NCBI RefSeq assembly: GCF_900187395.1
Contig: NZ_FYEZ01000001.1
Location: 1,240,001-1,304,000 of the forward strand
DNA length: 64,000 nt
Reading direction: 5' to 3'
From: Kytococcus aerolatus
Lineage (GTDB): Bacteria; Actinomycetota; Actinomycetes; Actinomycetales; Dermatophilaceae
Part shown: positions 1-7,239 of the stretch, piece by piece
Numbering within the stretch: position 1 is the first letter of the stretch
How the letters are laid out: the number at the start of each line of letters is the position of its first letter
Notes under the pieces: model-generated
Databases searched by the model: none
Seen by the model: only the letters and a program-made list of their open reading frames with translations
Told to the model about the DNA's origin: nothing
Position numbers and translations under genes: made by a program

Positions 1-443
1 CAGTGGAACTGACTCTCTCGAGAGGAGTCTCTCGACGGCATCAGCACCTCACCGCTGTAGCCCTCAGGGAAGCAAGGTCCCCTGGTGATAGACCTGCTGC
101 CAGCCGGCCGGCGCCGATCGCCACAGGGATGTGCGCCGTGCACGTCGCCCCCCTTGGTCAGAATCCCAGAAGACCTGGACCAGCCCCGGGGACAGAGTCC
201 GCGCCTCGAGGTTGCTCATCTCGATGAGGGGGCGGTCAGAATCGGAGGGCTCCTGGGAGAGGAGGCCCAGAATCGCCGCCCGGTCCCATCGCCTTCCGGA
301 GGCCCCGATCTCGACGAACTCGGGTGAGAGAAGCTCAGCCAGACGATGGGCATCACCTCTCGCGGAAGGGGACTGCAGTTCTCGCTCAAGTTCGAGCACA
401 TCGTTGAGGTCCTGAGCCGTCATGGTGGGATTTCCCCCAACCT
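1..443. repeat. Copy A of a ~440-bp direct duplication
   Basis: This segment matches 17068-17517 in the same orientation across a DUF4440 gene and its short 5' flank. The encoded proteins differ at about 23 of 119 positions by eye, so the duplication is not recent. A C-run just upstream of the gene is 5 bases here (434-438) and 9 bases in copy B (17502-17510). The left limit is unknown because the window begins inside the repeat. Confidence 0.85.
64..423 (-). CDS. NTF2-like (DUF4440) family protein, copy A
   Basis: The product is 119 residues, the usual size of a one-domain NTF2/SnoaL-like fold of the DUF4440 type. It has an N-terminal helix rich in Glu and Leu, a central FVEIGASGRRWDR segment and strand-rich C-terminal half with VFWDSD. 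The ATG at 423 is chosen because the paralogue at 17131-17490 starts with the same MTAQDLNDVLELERELQ. The upstream GNAT frame stops in the same four bases (ATGA), so the two may be translationally coupled. The frame carrying the family-like GNAT C-terminus runs without a stop into this gene, so a fused ancestor is possible. DUF4440 proteins have no single known reaction, so no function is claimed. Confidence 0.75.
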   Translation of the reverse strand: MTAQDLNDVLELERELQSPSARGDAHRLAELLSPEFVEIGASGRRWDRAAILGLLSQEPSDSDRPLIEMSNLEARTLSPGLVQVFWDSDQGGRRARRTSLWRSAPAGWQQVYHQGTLLP

Positions 444-1040
444 GCCCAACCCCTCCACGGACCCGAGTGGCGTCCCCCGCCAACCGCGAGTACACCACCA
501 GCGACTGCCACACGTCCCGCACTCGCCACGCATCACGCAGCACCCCTCACACTGGAAACCGGCCTTCTCCGCCACCCGCTGGGAGGCCACGTTCTCGACC
601 GCGCACCGCAGCTCGATGCGGTGCAACCCCAGGTCATCGAAACCGAGCCGACACAGCTCGCGCACCACGGCGGTCGCAACACCCCGCCCGGCCTCCGCCC
701 GGTCCACCCAGTAGCTGACCTCCGCGCCCAGATGGAAGCACCCGATGCCGAACAGCTGGGCGAACCCGACCATGCACCCGTCCCTGACGACAGCGAAAGC
801 CACCGTCCGTGCGCCTTCCTCCCAAGCACTCAACCGGGCGACCTCGGCGGCAGCAGCCTCCTCGCCGAACGGCGACCACACCCACGTCATCCACCGCCCC
901 AGGTGCTCTCGGTTGGCCTCTACGAGCCGCGCGAAGTCCGCAGCGTGCTCAGGACCCAGCGGCTCGAGAACCAGTCCGTCCCCCAGGTCACGCGGCAGGG
1001 CAACCTGGCGCAGCAGGGCAGGCGGCTCATCAGGAGTCAT
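420..1040 (-). CDS. GNAT N-acetyltransferase (RimJ-like), frameshifted near the C-terminus
   Basis: Reading from ATG 1040, the protein resembles RimJ/RimL-type acetyltransferases that acetylate protein N-termini or small amines with acetyl-CoA: LEPLGPEHAADFARLV near the start, a GRGVATAVVRELC acetyl-CoA loop, and ENVASQRVAEKAGF near the end. After that the annotated frame turns into Cys/Trp-rich nonsense, while the next frame reads VLRDAWRVRDVWQSLVVYS, the expected family end. The switch falls in the C4 run at 543-546, consistent with one lost G on the coding strand. It is either a real frameshift or a sequencing error. A 60-base homopolymer lies 21 bases upstream of the start; an upstream in-frame start would add a polyglycine stretch and is less likely. 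Confidence 0.7.
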   Translation of the reverse strand: MTPDEPPALLRQVALPRDLGDGLVLEPLGPEHAADFARLVEANREHLGRWMTWVWSPFGEEAAAAEVARLSAWEEGARTVAFAVVRDGCMVGFAQLFGIGCFHLGAEVSYWVDRAEAGRGVATAVVRELCRLGFDDLGLHRIELRCAVENVASQRVAEKAGFQCEGCCVMRGECGTCGSRWWCTRGWRGTPLGSVEGLGRLGEIPP

Positions 1041-1058
1041 GAGGGTCAGACTGCCAGC

Positions 1059-1122
<64 letters not shown>

Positions 1123-1147
1123 ACACGGCACCGCACCTGTCCACCGA

Positions 1148-1504
1148 CTAGTCGCACCCACAGCCACTGCCGGCTGGTGAGGGCTGACTCATCTCGAGAT
1201 AGCGATGCACGGAACTGACCCCGCGCGCGGCCCGACGCTTCTGTACTCGCAGTTCGTTCTCGCGTTGGTTGAGGGCACGCATGAGGTCCTGGACGCCAGA
1301 TCCCCTCTTCGCACCCGCCATCACCTCACGGACTCGCGGAATCCCCAAGCCCGCACCCCGCAGTGTCTGCACAACGATCGCTGCCTGAACGTCGGCATCG
1401 TGGTAGACGCGATAGCCGAACTTGTCGCGACCAGGGGCGATCAGCGACTCACGCTCCCACACCCGAGGTCCATACGGGGCGCGGTTCGGCCCGCTCGGTG
1501 GCGA
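1148..1504 (-). pseudogene. MerR-family regulator, N-terminally truncated at an IS end
   Basis: The remaining frame reads VWERESLIAPGRDKFGYRVY, then a helix typical of MerR proteins (GLGIPRVREVMAG) and a short dimerisation helix (about residues 60-85). The first helix-turn-helix segment that should precede VWERE is missing. Upstream the frame continues only about a dozen codons to an in-frame TAG formed at the CTAG next to the insertion-element terminus at 1510. The missing 5' half is not found beyond the other element ends (4827 or 5498), so DNA was lost on that side. A GTG at 1462 could start a 104-residue remnant without a full DNA-binding domain. Confidence 0.65.
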
Positions 1505-1509
1505 CTAGA

Positions 1510-1533
1510 TGTACTGACCGGACACGTTGATCA
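1510..1533 (+). repeat. Left terminal inverted repeat of the IS481-type element
   Basis: The 24-bp terminus begins TGTACTGACC and ends TTGATCA. It is preceded by A and CTAG (1505-1508). It is the exact reverse complement of 4798-4821. Confidence 0.85.
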
Positions 1534-1565
1534 AGGATCGGCCGGTGACGCGAGATACTCGCTGC

Positions 1566-2267
1566 ATGGGCGAGCCGCAGGTTGAAGAGGTCGGCGCAGA
1601 CTTCGCGCGCCGATGGTGGAAGTCCCTGATGGCGAACGCGGTGGCGCTTGTGGAGGATGCCCACGCCCTGGCGGACCGGGGCAGTGCCGGCCGGGCTCAG
1701 GCGCTCCTGGTGCTCGCGATGGAGGAAGTGGCGAAGGCACGCTGGCTTTACGAGGCCGCCGAGTGGGAGTGGAGTGCACCCTTGGGCCTCTACGGAGTGC
1801 AACCTCGCGAACCTGGCCTGGTTCAGGTTCCCGACGCCCTACGCACCACCCGCGCACCACACGCAGAAAAGCTGCAGGTGGCGGAGCAGTTCGCGTCAGG
1901 CTTGGGTGGATTTTGGGACCCAGACCGTCGGATCGAGTACTACCAGTTGCCGGACTTGGAGACGTTCCATGGGTTGGCGCGGCAGCGGAACCTCGACAAG
2001 CAGGCTGGCTTCTACGTCGACCGTGCAGCCGACCGGATCTCCTCGCCGCTGGACATACCCGCCGGGGGGATCGTGGAGCAGATGCGTCGAGCGGCCAAGG
2101 TAGTTCAGATGCACCTGATCCAGGACCACACCCGCCAACAAGACGCCTCCGTTCCTAGCCGGATCGACTCGGCGGAGGATCTCCACTGGACGATCCTTCC
2201 CTACTCCGACCCCGAGTTCTTCACCGAGGAGCCGCCCGGCGTGGGCGTCGAAGCCACCGAAGAGTAG
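1566..2267 (+). CDS. AbiV-like (HEPN) abortive-infection family protein
   Basis: The N-terminal 70 residues carry the AbiV/HEPN pattern: a helix with NAVALVEDAHALADRG, then RAQALLVLAMEEVAKARWLYEA, where AMEEVAKA corresponds to the family's conserved A-x-EE-x-x-K segment. AbiV proteins are known from lactococcal phage abortive infection, where they stop phage translation. Activity here is inferred from family resemblance only. The product is 233 residues. The ATG at 1566 is preferred because GATACT lies six bases upstream, like other leaderless starts in this window; the frame is open from a TTG at 1527 inside the element end. It is the first gene inside the left end, and its 3' end overlaps the convergent transposase gene by 67 bp. 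Confidence 0.65.
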   Translation: MGEPQVEEVGADFARRWWKSLMANAVALVEDAHALADRGSAGRAQALLVLAMEEVAKARWLYEAAEWEWSAPLGLYGVQPREPGLVQVPDALRTTRAPHAEKLQVAEQFASGLGGFWDPDRRIEYYQLPDLETFHGLARQRNLDKQAGFYVDRAADRISSPLDIPAGGIVEQMRRAAKVVQMHLIQDHTRQQDASVPSRIDSAEDLHWTILPYSDPEFFTEEPPGVGVEATEE

Positions 2268-3178
2268 CCAGCCGCTCTGAGTTTGGTGAGTGGCGGCTGG
2301 TTACCGCACGCGGTATGCGGCCGTACTTCGTTGTAGTGCCCCAGCCACGGCTCGAGCGCGTCGCGGCGTTCTTGCTCGCTGGTATAGCAGCGGGCGTAGG
2401 CCCACCCGTCGGCCATCGTCCGGTGGAAGCGCTCCACCTTCCCATTGGTCTGCGGGCGGTACGGGCGGGTCCGTTTCGGCGTGATCGACAGGGCATCGCA
2501 GGTGTCGCGCCACAGGTGCGAGCGGTACGCCCCACCGTTGTCCGACAGCACCCGCTCGATGGTGACGCCATGGCCGGCGAACCACTGCACCGCTCGGCGA
2601 AGGACGGCGACGGCGGTGACGGCCGTCTCGTCATCATGGACCTCTGTGTACGCGACGCGTGAGTGGTCGTCAATGACGGTGTGCACGAAGGCGTACCCAA
2701 GCTTGGGGCCGCCGTACTGATTGCGTGGCTTGCCTGGGGTGACGGCGCGGTTCTTCTCGCCCTGGCGGCGGCCGACGTAGCGCCAGCCGCCACCGTCAGG
2801 GATGTTCCCGACCTTCTTCACGTCGACGTGCACCAGCGACCCGGGGTGTGGGTGCTCGTATCGGCGGACGGGCTCACCGGTGGCGCGGTCCACGTAGGAC
2901 AACCGGTTCAGGCGCGCCGTGGTGAGGATGCGATGCACGGTGGACGGTGCGATGTCGAGTCGGGAAGCGAGCTGAACGGGCCCTTCCCGCAGTCGCATTC
3001 GAAGACTCACGCACCGCTTTGACACCGTCTTAGCGGTCTTGTGCGGCGACGATCTTGGGCGTGACGACCGGTCCTGCATGGACTCGCCGGCCAGGTACCG
3101 GTCGACCCACCGCTTCACGGTCGGCCAAGACACCTGGAAGCGGGCGGCGACCTCGCTGATCGGCCACCCGTCGTCCAC
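2201..3178 (-). CDS. IS481-family transposase
   Basis: This is a DDE transposase with an N-terminal helix-turn-helix (PISEVAARFQVSWPTVKRWV) and an rve integrase core. Counting from the GTG at 3178, the catalytic residues appear to be D119 (VHVDVKK), D213 (LSDNGGAY) and E249 (GKVERFHRT), giving the expected D-x35-E spacing. The homologous frame extends upstream for 20 more codons (ISHANAALTPRHRLKVARLV) behind a GAGGAGG ribosome-binding site at about 3243-3249, but the codon at the expected start is ATC (3236-3238). The natural start therefore appears mutated, and GTG 3178 would clip the HTH. The C-terminal 20 or so residues run into the convergent AbiV-like gene. Confidence 0.9.
   Translation of the reverse strand: MDDGWPISEVAARFQVSWPTVKRWVDRYLAGESMQDRSSRPRSSPHKTAKTVSKRCVSLRMRLREGPVQLASRLDIAPSTVHRILTTARLNRLSYVDRATGEPVRRYEHPHPGSLVHVDVKKVGNIPDGGGWRYVGRRQGEKNRAVTPGKPRNQYGGPKLGYAFVHTVIDDHSRVAYTEVHDDETAVTAVAVLRRAVQWFAGHGVTIERVLSDNGGAYRSHLWRDTCDALSITPKRTRPYRPQTNGKVERFHRTMADGWAYARCYTSEQERRDALEPWLGHYNEVRPHTACGNQPPLTKLRAAGYSSVASTPTPGGSSVKNSGSE
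2268..2300 (+). terminator. Possible terminator after the AbiV-like gene
   Basis: An 8-bp inverted repeat (CCAGCCGC at 2268-2275, GCGGCTGG at 2293-2300) starts directly after the TAG at 2265-2267. There is no U-run, and it also lies in transposase coding sequence on the other strand, so it may be coincidental. Confidence 0.3.
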
Positions 3179-3255
3179 GACGAGGCGGGCGACCTTCAGG
3201 CGGTGACGTGGTGTCAGAGCCGCGTTGGCGTGGCTGATAAGTCCTCCTCAGAGCG

Positions 3256-3289
3256 GGAAGGCAGGCCACCCGAAGTGCCCTGCCTTCCG
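3256..3289 (-). terminator. Hairpin between the SDR and transposase genes
   Basis: GGAAGGCAGG (3256-3265) and its reverse complement (3280-3289) form a 10-bp stem with a 14-nt loop. It lies downstream of the SDR stop and just ahead of the transposase ribosome-binding site on the minus strand. It may end SDR transcription or limit read-through into the transposase. Confidence 0.45.
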
Positions 3290-3391
3290 GGCAATTCATG
3301 ACGCGACTGCGAACGTGGAGCGGTCCGCCGCTGAGGGCCGGCCTGAACGACTCCGCCCAGTCGATGAACGCAGCCGACTGTTCGACGCCGG

Positions 3392-4219
3392 TCAGTGGTC
3401 GACCTGGAATCCCGGCTGACCTGCATAGTCCTGCTGGCGTTGATCGAGGGCCATGCGGATCTGGTCGGCGGCTCCCTCGCCGAGGACCAGCCGCAGGGGC
3501 CCTTCTGGTGCTGTGACGTGGGCAAGGATTCCCTCGGCGATGGCCTCCGGCGACGACCCGCCGCCCGTGGCCCCAGGCTCGCTTGGCCATGGCACGACGG
3601 CGGTTCCAAAGAGTCGTTCGCGCAGCTCGTCATACGCGGGAATTGGTGCACTGAACTGCATCCCCGAGGTCGCCCACTGGGTGTCCATGGCGCCGACCTC
3701 AACGAGGGTGACTCGCACACCCATCGAGCTCACCTCGCCCGCCAAGGATTCGGTAAACCCCTCGAGACCCCACTTCGCGGCGTTGTAGAGCCCGAGCAGG
3801 GGCATGGCACCGACTCCGCCGGTCGACGAGATCTGAACGATGTGACCACTGCCCTGGGCGCGCATCAGCGGAAGAGCAGCCTGCGTGAGCCACAAGGGGC
3901 CGAGAAGGTCGACGTCGAAGATGGCCCTCGCTTCCTCCTCGCTGACTTCCTCAGTGGCACCGACGAGGCCATAGCCCGCGTTGTTCACCAAGACGTCGAG
4001 ACAGCCCGCGGTCTCGTGACCTTTCAGGATGGCCCGCCGGCACTCATCCCGGTCGGCCGGGTTGAGCCGCACCACGCTCAGAGACGGGTGCTGCAAAGGG
4101 AGCACTCCCCGCCGGCTCGTTGCAACGACGCGATCACCCACAGCCAGCACCCGTCGGGTCAACGCAAGGCCGAGGCCGCTGCTCGCACCGGTGATGAACC
4201 AGGTCTTCGGTGTTGTCAT
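3392..4219 (-). CDS. SDR-family NAD(P)-dependent oxidoreductase (IS passenger)
   Basis: A classical short-chain dehydrogenase of 275 residues. It has the cofactor-binding TGASSGLG near residue 10, NNAGYG in the middle, an ISSTGG serine, and the YNAAK catalytic Tyr/Lys pair. The substrate cannot be told from sequence. The ATG at 4219 (MTTPKTWFITG) fits the family better than the upstream start at 4231. It is divergent from the TetR gene at 4273, with a perfect palindrome between them, a common arrangement in which TetR represses both. It lies inside the IS481-type ends, so it may be mobilised as cargo. Confidence 0.88.
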   Translation of the reverse strand: MTTPKTWFITGASSGLGLALTRRVLAVGDRVVATSRRGVLPLQHPSLSVVRLNPADRDECRRAILKGHETAGCLDVLVNNAGYGLVGATEEVSEEEARAIFDVDLLGPLWLTQAALPLMRAQGSGHIVQISSTGGVGAMPLLGLYNAAKWGLEGFTESLAGEVSSMGVRVTLVEVGAMDTQWATSGMQFSAPIPAYDELRERLFGTAVVPWPSEPGATGGGSSPEAIAEGILAHVTAPEGPLRLVLGEGAADQIRMALDQRQQDYAGQPGFQVDH

Positions 4220-4238
4220 GGGCCCATTCAAGCACGTT

Positions 4239-4257
4239 ACGAGACGGTGCGTCTCGT
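4239..4257. promoter_or_regulatory. TetR-type operator between SDR and tetR-like genes
   Basis: ACGAGACG and CGTCTCGT form a perfect 8-bp inverted repeat around GTG. It fills the spacer between a TTACGA -35-like hexamer (4237-4242) and TATACT (4261-4266), so a bound repressor would block the TetR gene promoter. Its position between divergent genes supports local autoregulation. Confidence 0.75.
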
Positions 4258-4260
4258 TTC

Positions 4261-4266
4261 TATACT
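4261..4266 (+). promoter_or_regulatory. -10 element of a leaderless tetR-like promoter
   Basis: TATACT ends six bases before the ATG at 4273. This is the spacing expected when transcription starts at the A of the start codon. Confidence 0.65.
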
Positions 4267-4272
4267 GGTGGC

Positions 4273-4800
4273 ATGGCCCGCCCTGCCACCGCCGCTCGCG
4301 TTCTTTCCGCCGTCCTGCGCCTCGCGGAACGCGGCGGCCCTAACGCACTCACCATGGAAGGAGTCGCGGCCGAAGCCGGCGTCGGCAAGCAAACGCTCTA
4401 CCGCACATGGCCATCGATCCATGCACTCCTGTTCGACGCCCTGGCGACGGAATCTGCTGTGCCCGAACCCGCGGGCAGCTACCCCGAGCTCTTCGAGGCG
4501 CTGAAGGCGACCAGCGCCGAACTCGCGTCAGAACCGCGAGCCTCGCTGCTACGGATGCTGGCCGCCGCAGTCCAGAGCGACGAGGTGATCGCACGTCAGT
4601 TCCACACCGCCCTTCTTCAGCGCCAGCAGCAGCAGTTCGCGCGGGTGGTTGCTGCCGACGGACTCGACAAACCCGAGCGAGCCACAGAGCTTCTGCTGGC
4701 TCCCCTCCTGTACCGATGGTTCCTCCGACTGCCCCCTCTCACCGACGGCGAGCTGGCAGACCACGTCGAATCCGTTCGACGCCTTCACCGGCCCGATTGA
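4273..4800 (+). CDS. TetR/AcrR-family transcriptional regulator (IS passenger)
   Basis: The product is 175 residues. The N-terminal helix-turn-helix spans about residues 8-55 (ALTMEGVAAEAGVGKQTLYR), and the helical C-terminal domain would bind an unknown ligand. There is no ribosome-binding site; TATACT six bases upstream suggests a leaderless mRNA. The TGA stop is formed by the first bases of the right terminal inverted repeat (4798-4821), so the gene ends exactly at the element border and may have been trimmed or adjusted by insertion. The palindrome at 4239-4257 is the probable operator. Confidence 0.88.
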   Translation: MARPATAARVLSAVLRLAERGGPNALTMEGVAAEAGVGKQTLYRTWPSIHALLFDALATESAVPEPAGSYPELFEALKATSAELASEPRASLLRMLAAAVQSDEVIARQFHTALLQRQQQQFARVVAADGLDKPERATELLLAPLLYRWFLRLPPLTDGELADHVESVRRLHRPD

Positions 4801-4821
4801 TCAACGTGTCCGGTCAGTACA
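4798..4821 (-). repeat. Right terminal inverted repeat of the IS481-type element
   Basis: This is the exact reverse complement of 1510-1533, followed by G and CTAG (4823-4826). It contains the stop codon of the TetR gene. Confidence 0.85.
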
Positions 4822-4822
4822 G

Positions 4823-5197
4823 CTAGACGTATGGGCGGGTAAGAAGTTCGACAAGGTGGCCGAATGGGTCAAGGACGTAGAGAGCGCGGGCATCTTCCTC
4901 GCTGCGGATCTGGGCGCGAAGCGTTCGCTGGGGGTCTGCCCAGTAGTCGGTTTCGGTGCTGATAAGTGACGCCAAAGTGCGAGCGAAGTGCTCGTCGTCG
5001 ACTAGGAAGGCAAAGTGCAGTTCACTGAAGGTGGTGGGCGGACGAACGAACTGCAACAGCACGCCGTCGTCGAGCAGTACGTGGGCGAAGGGTCCCCAGG
5101 CGGGGGCTGACTTGGCCTCCAGCAGCTCTCGGTAGAACTTGGCGGATTCTTCGGCGTCATGGGCCGGGATGATGATGTGGTTGAACCGGGCAGTCAT
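4823..5197 (-). CDS. VOC-family (glyoxalase/bleomycin resistance-like) protein
   Basis: The product is 124 residues with a single vicinal-oxygen-chelate fold. It opens with FNHIIIPAHDAEESAKFYRELL and closes with VLDPFGHLVELLT, the usual metal-site region. The reaction or ligand is unknown. A good ribosome-binding site (AGGAG) lies upstream of the ATG at 5197. The TAG stop is part of the CTAG at the border of the IS481-type element, so the last residues may be element-made. The gene lies between two rightward IS ends (4821 and 5492) and could itself have been part of a mobile segment. Confidence 0.8.
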   Translation of the reverse strand: MTARFNHIIIPAHDAEESAKFYRELLEAKSAPAWGPFAHVLLDDGVLLQFVRPPTTFSELHFAFLVDDEHFARTLASLISTETDYWADPQRTLRAQIRSEEDARALYVLDPFGHLVELLTRPYV

Positions 5198-5232
5198 GGA
5201 TGTCTCCTATCGATTTTTGGGCATGCAAGAGT

Positions 5233-5256
5233 GGCCCATGTGAGGACACATGGGCC
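5233..5256. promoter_or_regulatory. Perfect 10-bp inverted repeat upstream of the VOC gene
   Basis: GGCCCATGTG and CACATGGGCC flank AGGA, 36 bp upstream of the VOC start codon. It could be an operator for the VOC gene or a leftover terminator. The distal TACTTCAATAGTA at 5431-5443 is a second imperfect palindrome in the same region. The rest of 5198-5493 shows no convincing gene. Confidence 0.5.
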
Positions 5257-5470
5257 TAGGGGTGCGAGAAGTCGGCGGTAGTGACCGGCGAAGCGCTGGC
5301 CATCTGCTGACGTGTTCTGGACTGGACGCTCGCGATCAGTCACGCGGCGACGCTGGGTGCGGCGATAACACCGTCGGCCTCCCAGAGGTTCGGCGCCTCC
5401 ATGCCTGGCACAGACTGCCACCGGCACGCGACGCTACTTCAATAGTACCCCCGAAGGTGGCGGAGCCTCA

Positions 5471-5492
5471 ATCAACGTCTCCGGTCAGTACA
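5471..5492 (-). repeat. Solo copy of the IS481-type terminal repeat
   Basis: ATCAACGTCTCCGGTCAGTACA matches the right end at 4798-4821 except for one base and slight shortening. It is again one base from a CTAG (5494-5497). No left partner for it was found in the window, so it marks a second related element or a relic. Confidence 0.8.
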
Positions 5493-5493
5493 A

Positions 5494-7239
5494 CTAGACG
5501 ATCCCGCCAGCCATCTGCCACAGGCGCGAGAGGCTGCCCTCGCGCGCGAGAAGCTCCGCTGGAGGTCCGACCTCGGAGATACGGCCCTCCTCGATGACGG
5601 CGACCCGATCGGCTGTCAGGGCAGCGGCAAGCTGGTGCGTGATGGTGATGCGTGTCCGCCCCGCCAGTACCGACGCCACGCTCACCTCTTCATGCCCGGA
5701 TCTGCGGGGGCCGGATCCGGCGGTGGCCTCGTCCAGGATGACCACGGCCGGGTCGGCCAGCAGCACGCGTGCGAGGGCAATCTGCTGGCTCTGCGAGGTC
5801 GACAGGACGTGGTTTCCCTCGCCCACGAGCGTGTCGAGACCGTCGGGCAGGTCTGCGACCCAGGCGCCACCCACCCGGTGCAGGGCATCCAGCAGCGTGG
5901 CGTCGTCAGCGCCGCGCCGTGCCAGTGTGAGGTTGTCCCTCACCGTGGCGGCGAAGACGTGCTGCTCCTGGCTCAGCAGCATCACGGTGCGCCGCATGAC
6001 CTCTGCGTCGATCTCCGCGGTGGGCGCCCCTCCGACGAGCACGTGGCCGGACCGCGGACGCTCGATCCCGGCGACGAGCCAGGCCACCGTGGACTTCCCG
6101 GCTCCCGACGGACCGACGACAGCCAGGTGCTCTCCCGGAGCGACAGCAAGGCTCAGGCCGCGAAGGACCTGTTGGTGGTCGTCGTAGCTAAAGACCACGT
6201 CCTGCAGCTCGACTCCGCTGCCACGGGGTCGTCGGGTCCGGGGGTCCGGGCGGAGGAGGCCCAGGCCCTCGACTCTAGACAGGGCCGCCATAGACTCCTC
6301 GAGCTCGGTCAGGGAGTACATGATGCGGTCGAGGGGGCCGGAGAGGCGGTAGGCCAGCATCGTGCACGCCACGACCGAGCCTGTGCTGACGCCCCCGGCA
6401 AGGGCCATCAGGCCCCCACCGCACAGGATGGCGAACACTGGCAGGGTGTACGCGAGGTCGAGCGTGGGCAGGAACCAGCACCGCAGGTTCAGGACCTGGT
6501 GCTGCATCGCCCGTCGGCGTCCGGCCAGGTCACGGCCCTGGGCAGCACGGTTCGCCCCGAGGCCGTGCGCCTCGACCGTCCGCCGTCCGACTGCGGTGGC
6601 CGTCAGGGATGTGGACAGGTCGCCCAGAGCCGCCCGCTCGGACATCAGCACAGGGCGGGCTCGACGGGTGTAGGTGCGCCCGGCCACCACCAGCGGGGGC
6701 AGCACGACGGCCAGCAGGAGTGCCAGCAAGGGGTCGACCAGGAACGCCGCTCCCACCACGACACCCACCTCGAGCGCGGCCGCCGCCATCTCGGGACCCG
6801 TCGTACGGAACATCGTGGCGACGACGTCGACGTCCCCGGTGACGCGGGTGGCCAGATCGCCTGTCCCCGCCCGCTCGATGGTTCTCATCGGTAGCCGCAG
6901 CACCCTGGCCATCGCCTGCTCACGTATCGCGGCCGATGCACGGTCACCGAAGCGGTGGGCGGTCCACCGGCCGGCGCGTGTCAGCAGCAGCTGGAGCGCA
7001 ACGCATCCCAGGAGGGCAGCGCAGGTGGTGTCCACCTGTTGTGTCGTCCAGCCCTCCCGGACGCCGTCCACCACCTTCCCCAACCCCACCGGGAGGGCGA
7101 CTCCGGCGGCTGCCGCGGACAGGTACAGCACGCAGATGAGGAGGACCGTGCACCTTTCCCGCCCCAGAACGGCTGCGCCGGCTCGTCGGACGGTGCGAGG
7201 CGAGGCGACGGGCAGCAGGGAGTCACGGAGGACGTTCAC
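5494..7239 (-). CDS. ABC exporter half-transporter, subunit with intact Walker motifs
   Basis: This fused membrane and nucleotide-binding half-transporter has 581 residues and about six transmembrane segments in the first 300. The ATPase domain has GPSGAGKST (Walker A, about residue 376) and VVILDEAT (Walker B). The signature is LSTSQSQQ (about 478) instead of LSGGQ; a switch His follows (ITITHQL). The GTG at 7239 overlaps the upstream partner's TGA (GTGA), marking a coupled heterodimer. The TAG stop is formed at a CTAG beside a solo IS end, so the last residues may be altered. The substrate is unknown; context suggests export of a redox-active or toxic small molecule. Confidence 0.88.
   Translation of the reverse strand: MNVLRDSLLPVASPRTVRRAGAAVLGRERCTVLLICVLYLSAAAAGVALPVGLGKVVDGVREGWTTQQVDTTCAALLGCVALQLLLTRAGRWTAHRFGDRASAAIREQAMARVLRLPMRTIERAGTGDLATRVTGDVDVVATMFRTTGPEMAAAALEVGVVVGAAFLVDPLLALLLAVVLPPLVVAGRTYTRRARPVLMSERAALGDLSTSLTATAVGRRTVEAHGLGANRAAQGRDLAGRRRAMQHQVLNLRCWFLPTLDLAYTLPVFAILCGGGLMALAGGVSTGSVVACTMLAYRLSGPLDRIMYSLTELEESMAALSRVEGLGLLRPDPRTRRPRGSGVELQDVVFSYDDHQQVLRGLSLAVAPGEHLAVVGPSGAGKSTVAWLVAGIERPRSGHVLVGGAPTAEIDAEVMRRTVMLLSQEQHVFAATVRDNLTLARRGADDATLLDALHRVGGAWVADLPDGLDTLVGEGNHVLSTSQSQQIALARVLLADPAVVILDEATAGSGPRRSGHEEVSVASVLAGRTRITITHQLAAALTADRVAVIEEGRISEVGPPAELLAREGSLSRLWQMAGGIV

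Larger units (their letters stand above)
1509..4822. mobile_element. IS481-type element carrying passenger genes
   Basis: A 24-bp sequence starting TGTACTGACCGGACACGTTG at 1510 recurs in perfect inverted orientation at 4798-4821. Each is separated by one base from a CTAG (1505-1508 and 4823-4826), which fits a CTAG target-site duplication. Between them lie an IS481-family transposase and three non-transposition genes: an AbiV-like protein, an SDR oxidoreductase and a TetR regulator. IS elements with passenger genes (transporter IS) are a known class. That this one moves as a unit is inference. The element interrupts a MerR gene, and its right end supplies the TetR stop codon. Confidence 0.7.

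Noticed and set aside
5194-5427. 77-codon frame upstream of the VOC gene
   Set aside because: It covers the palindromes at 5233-5256 and has Arg/Cys-rich shadow composition with no homology signal.
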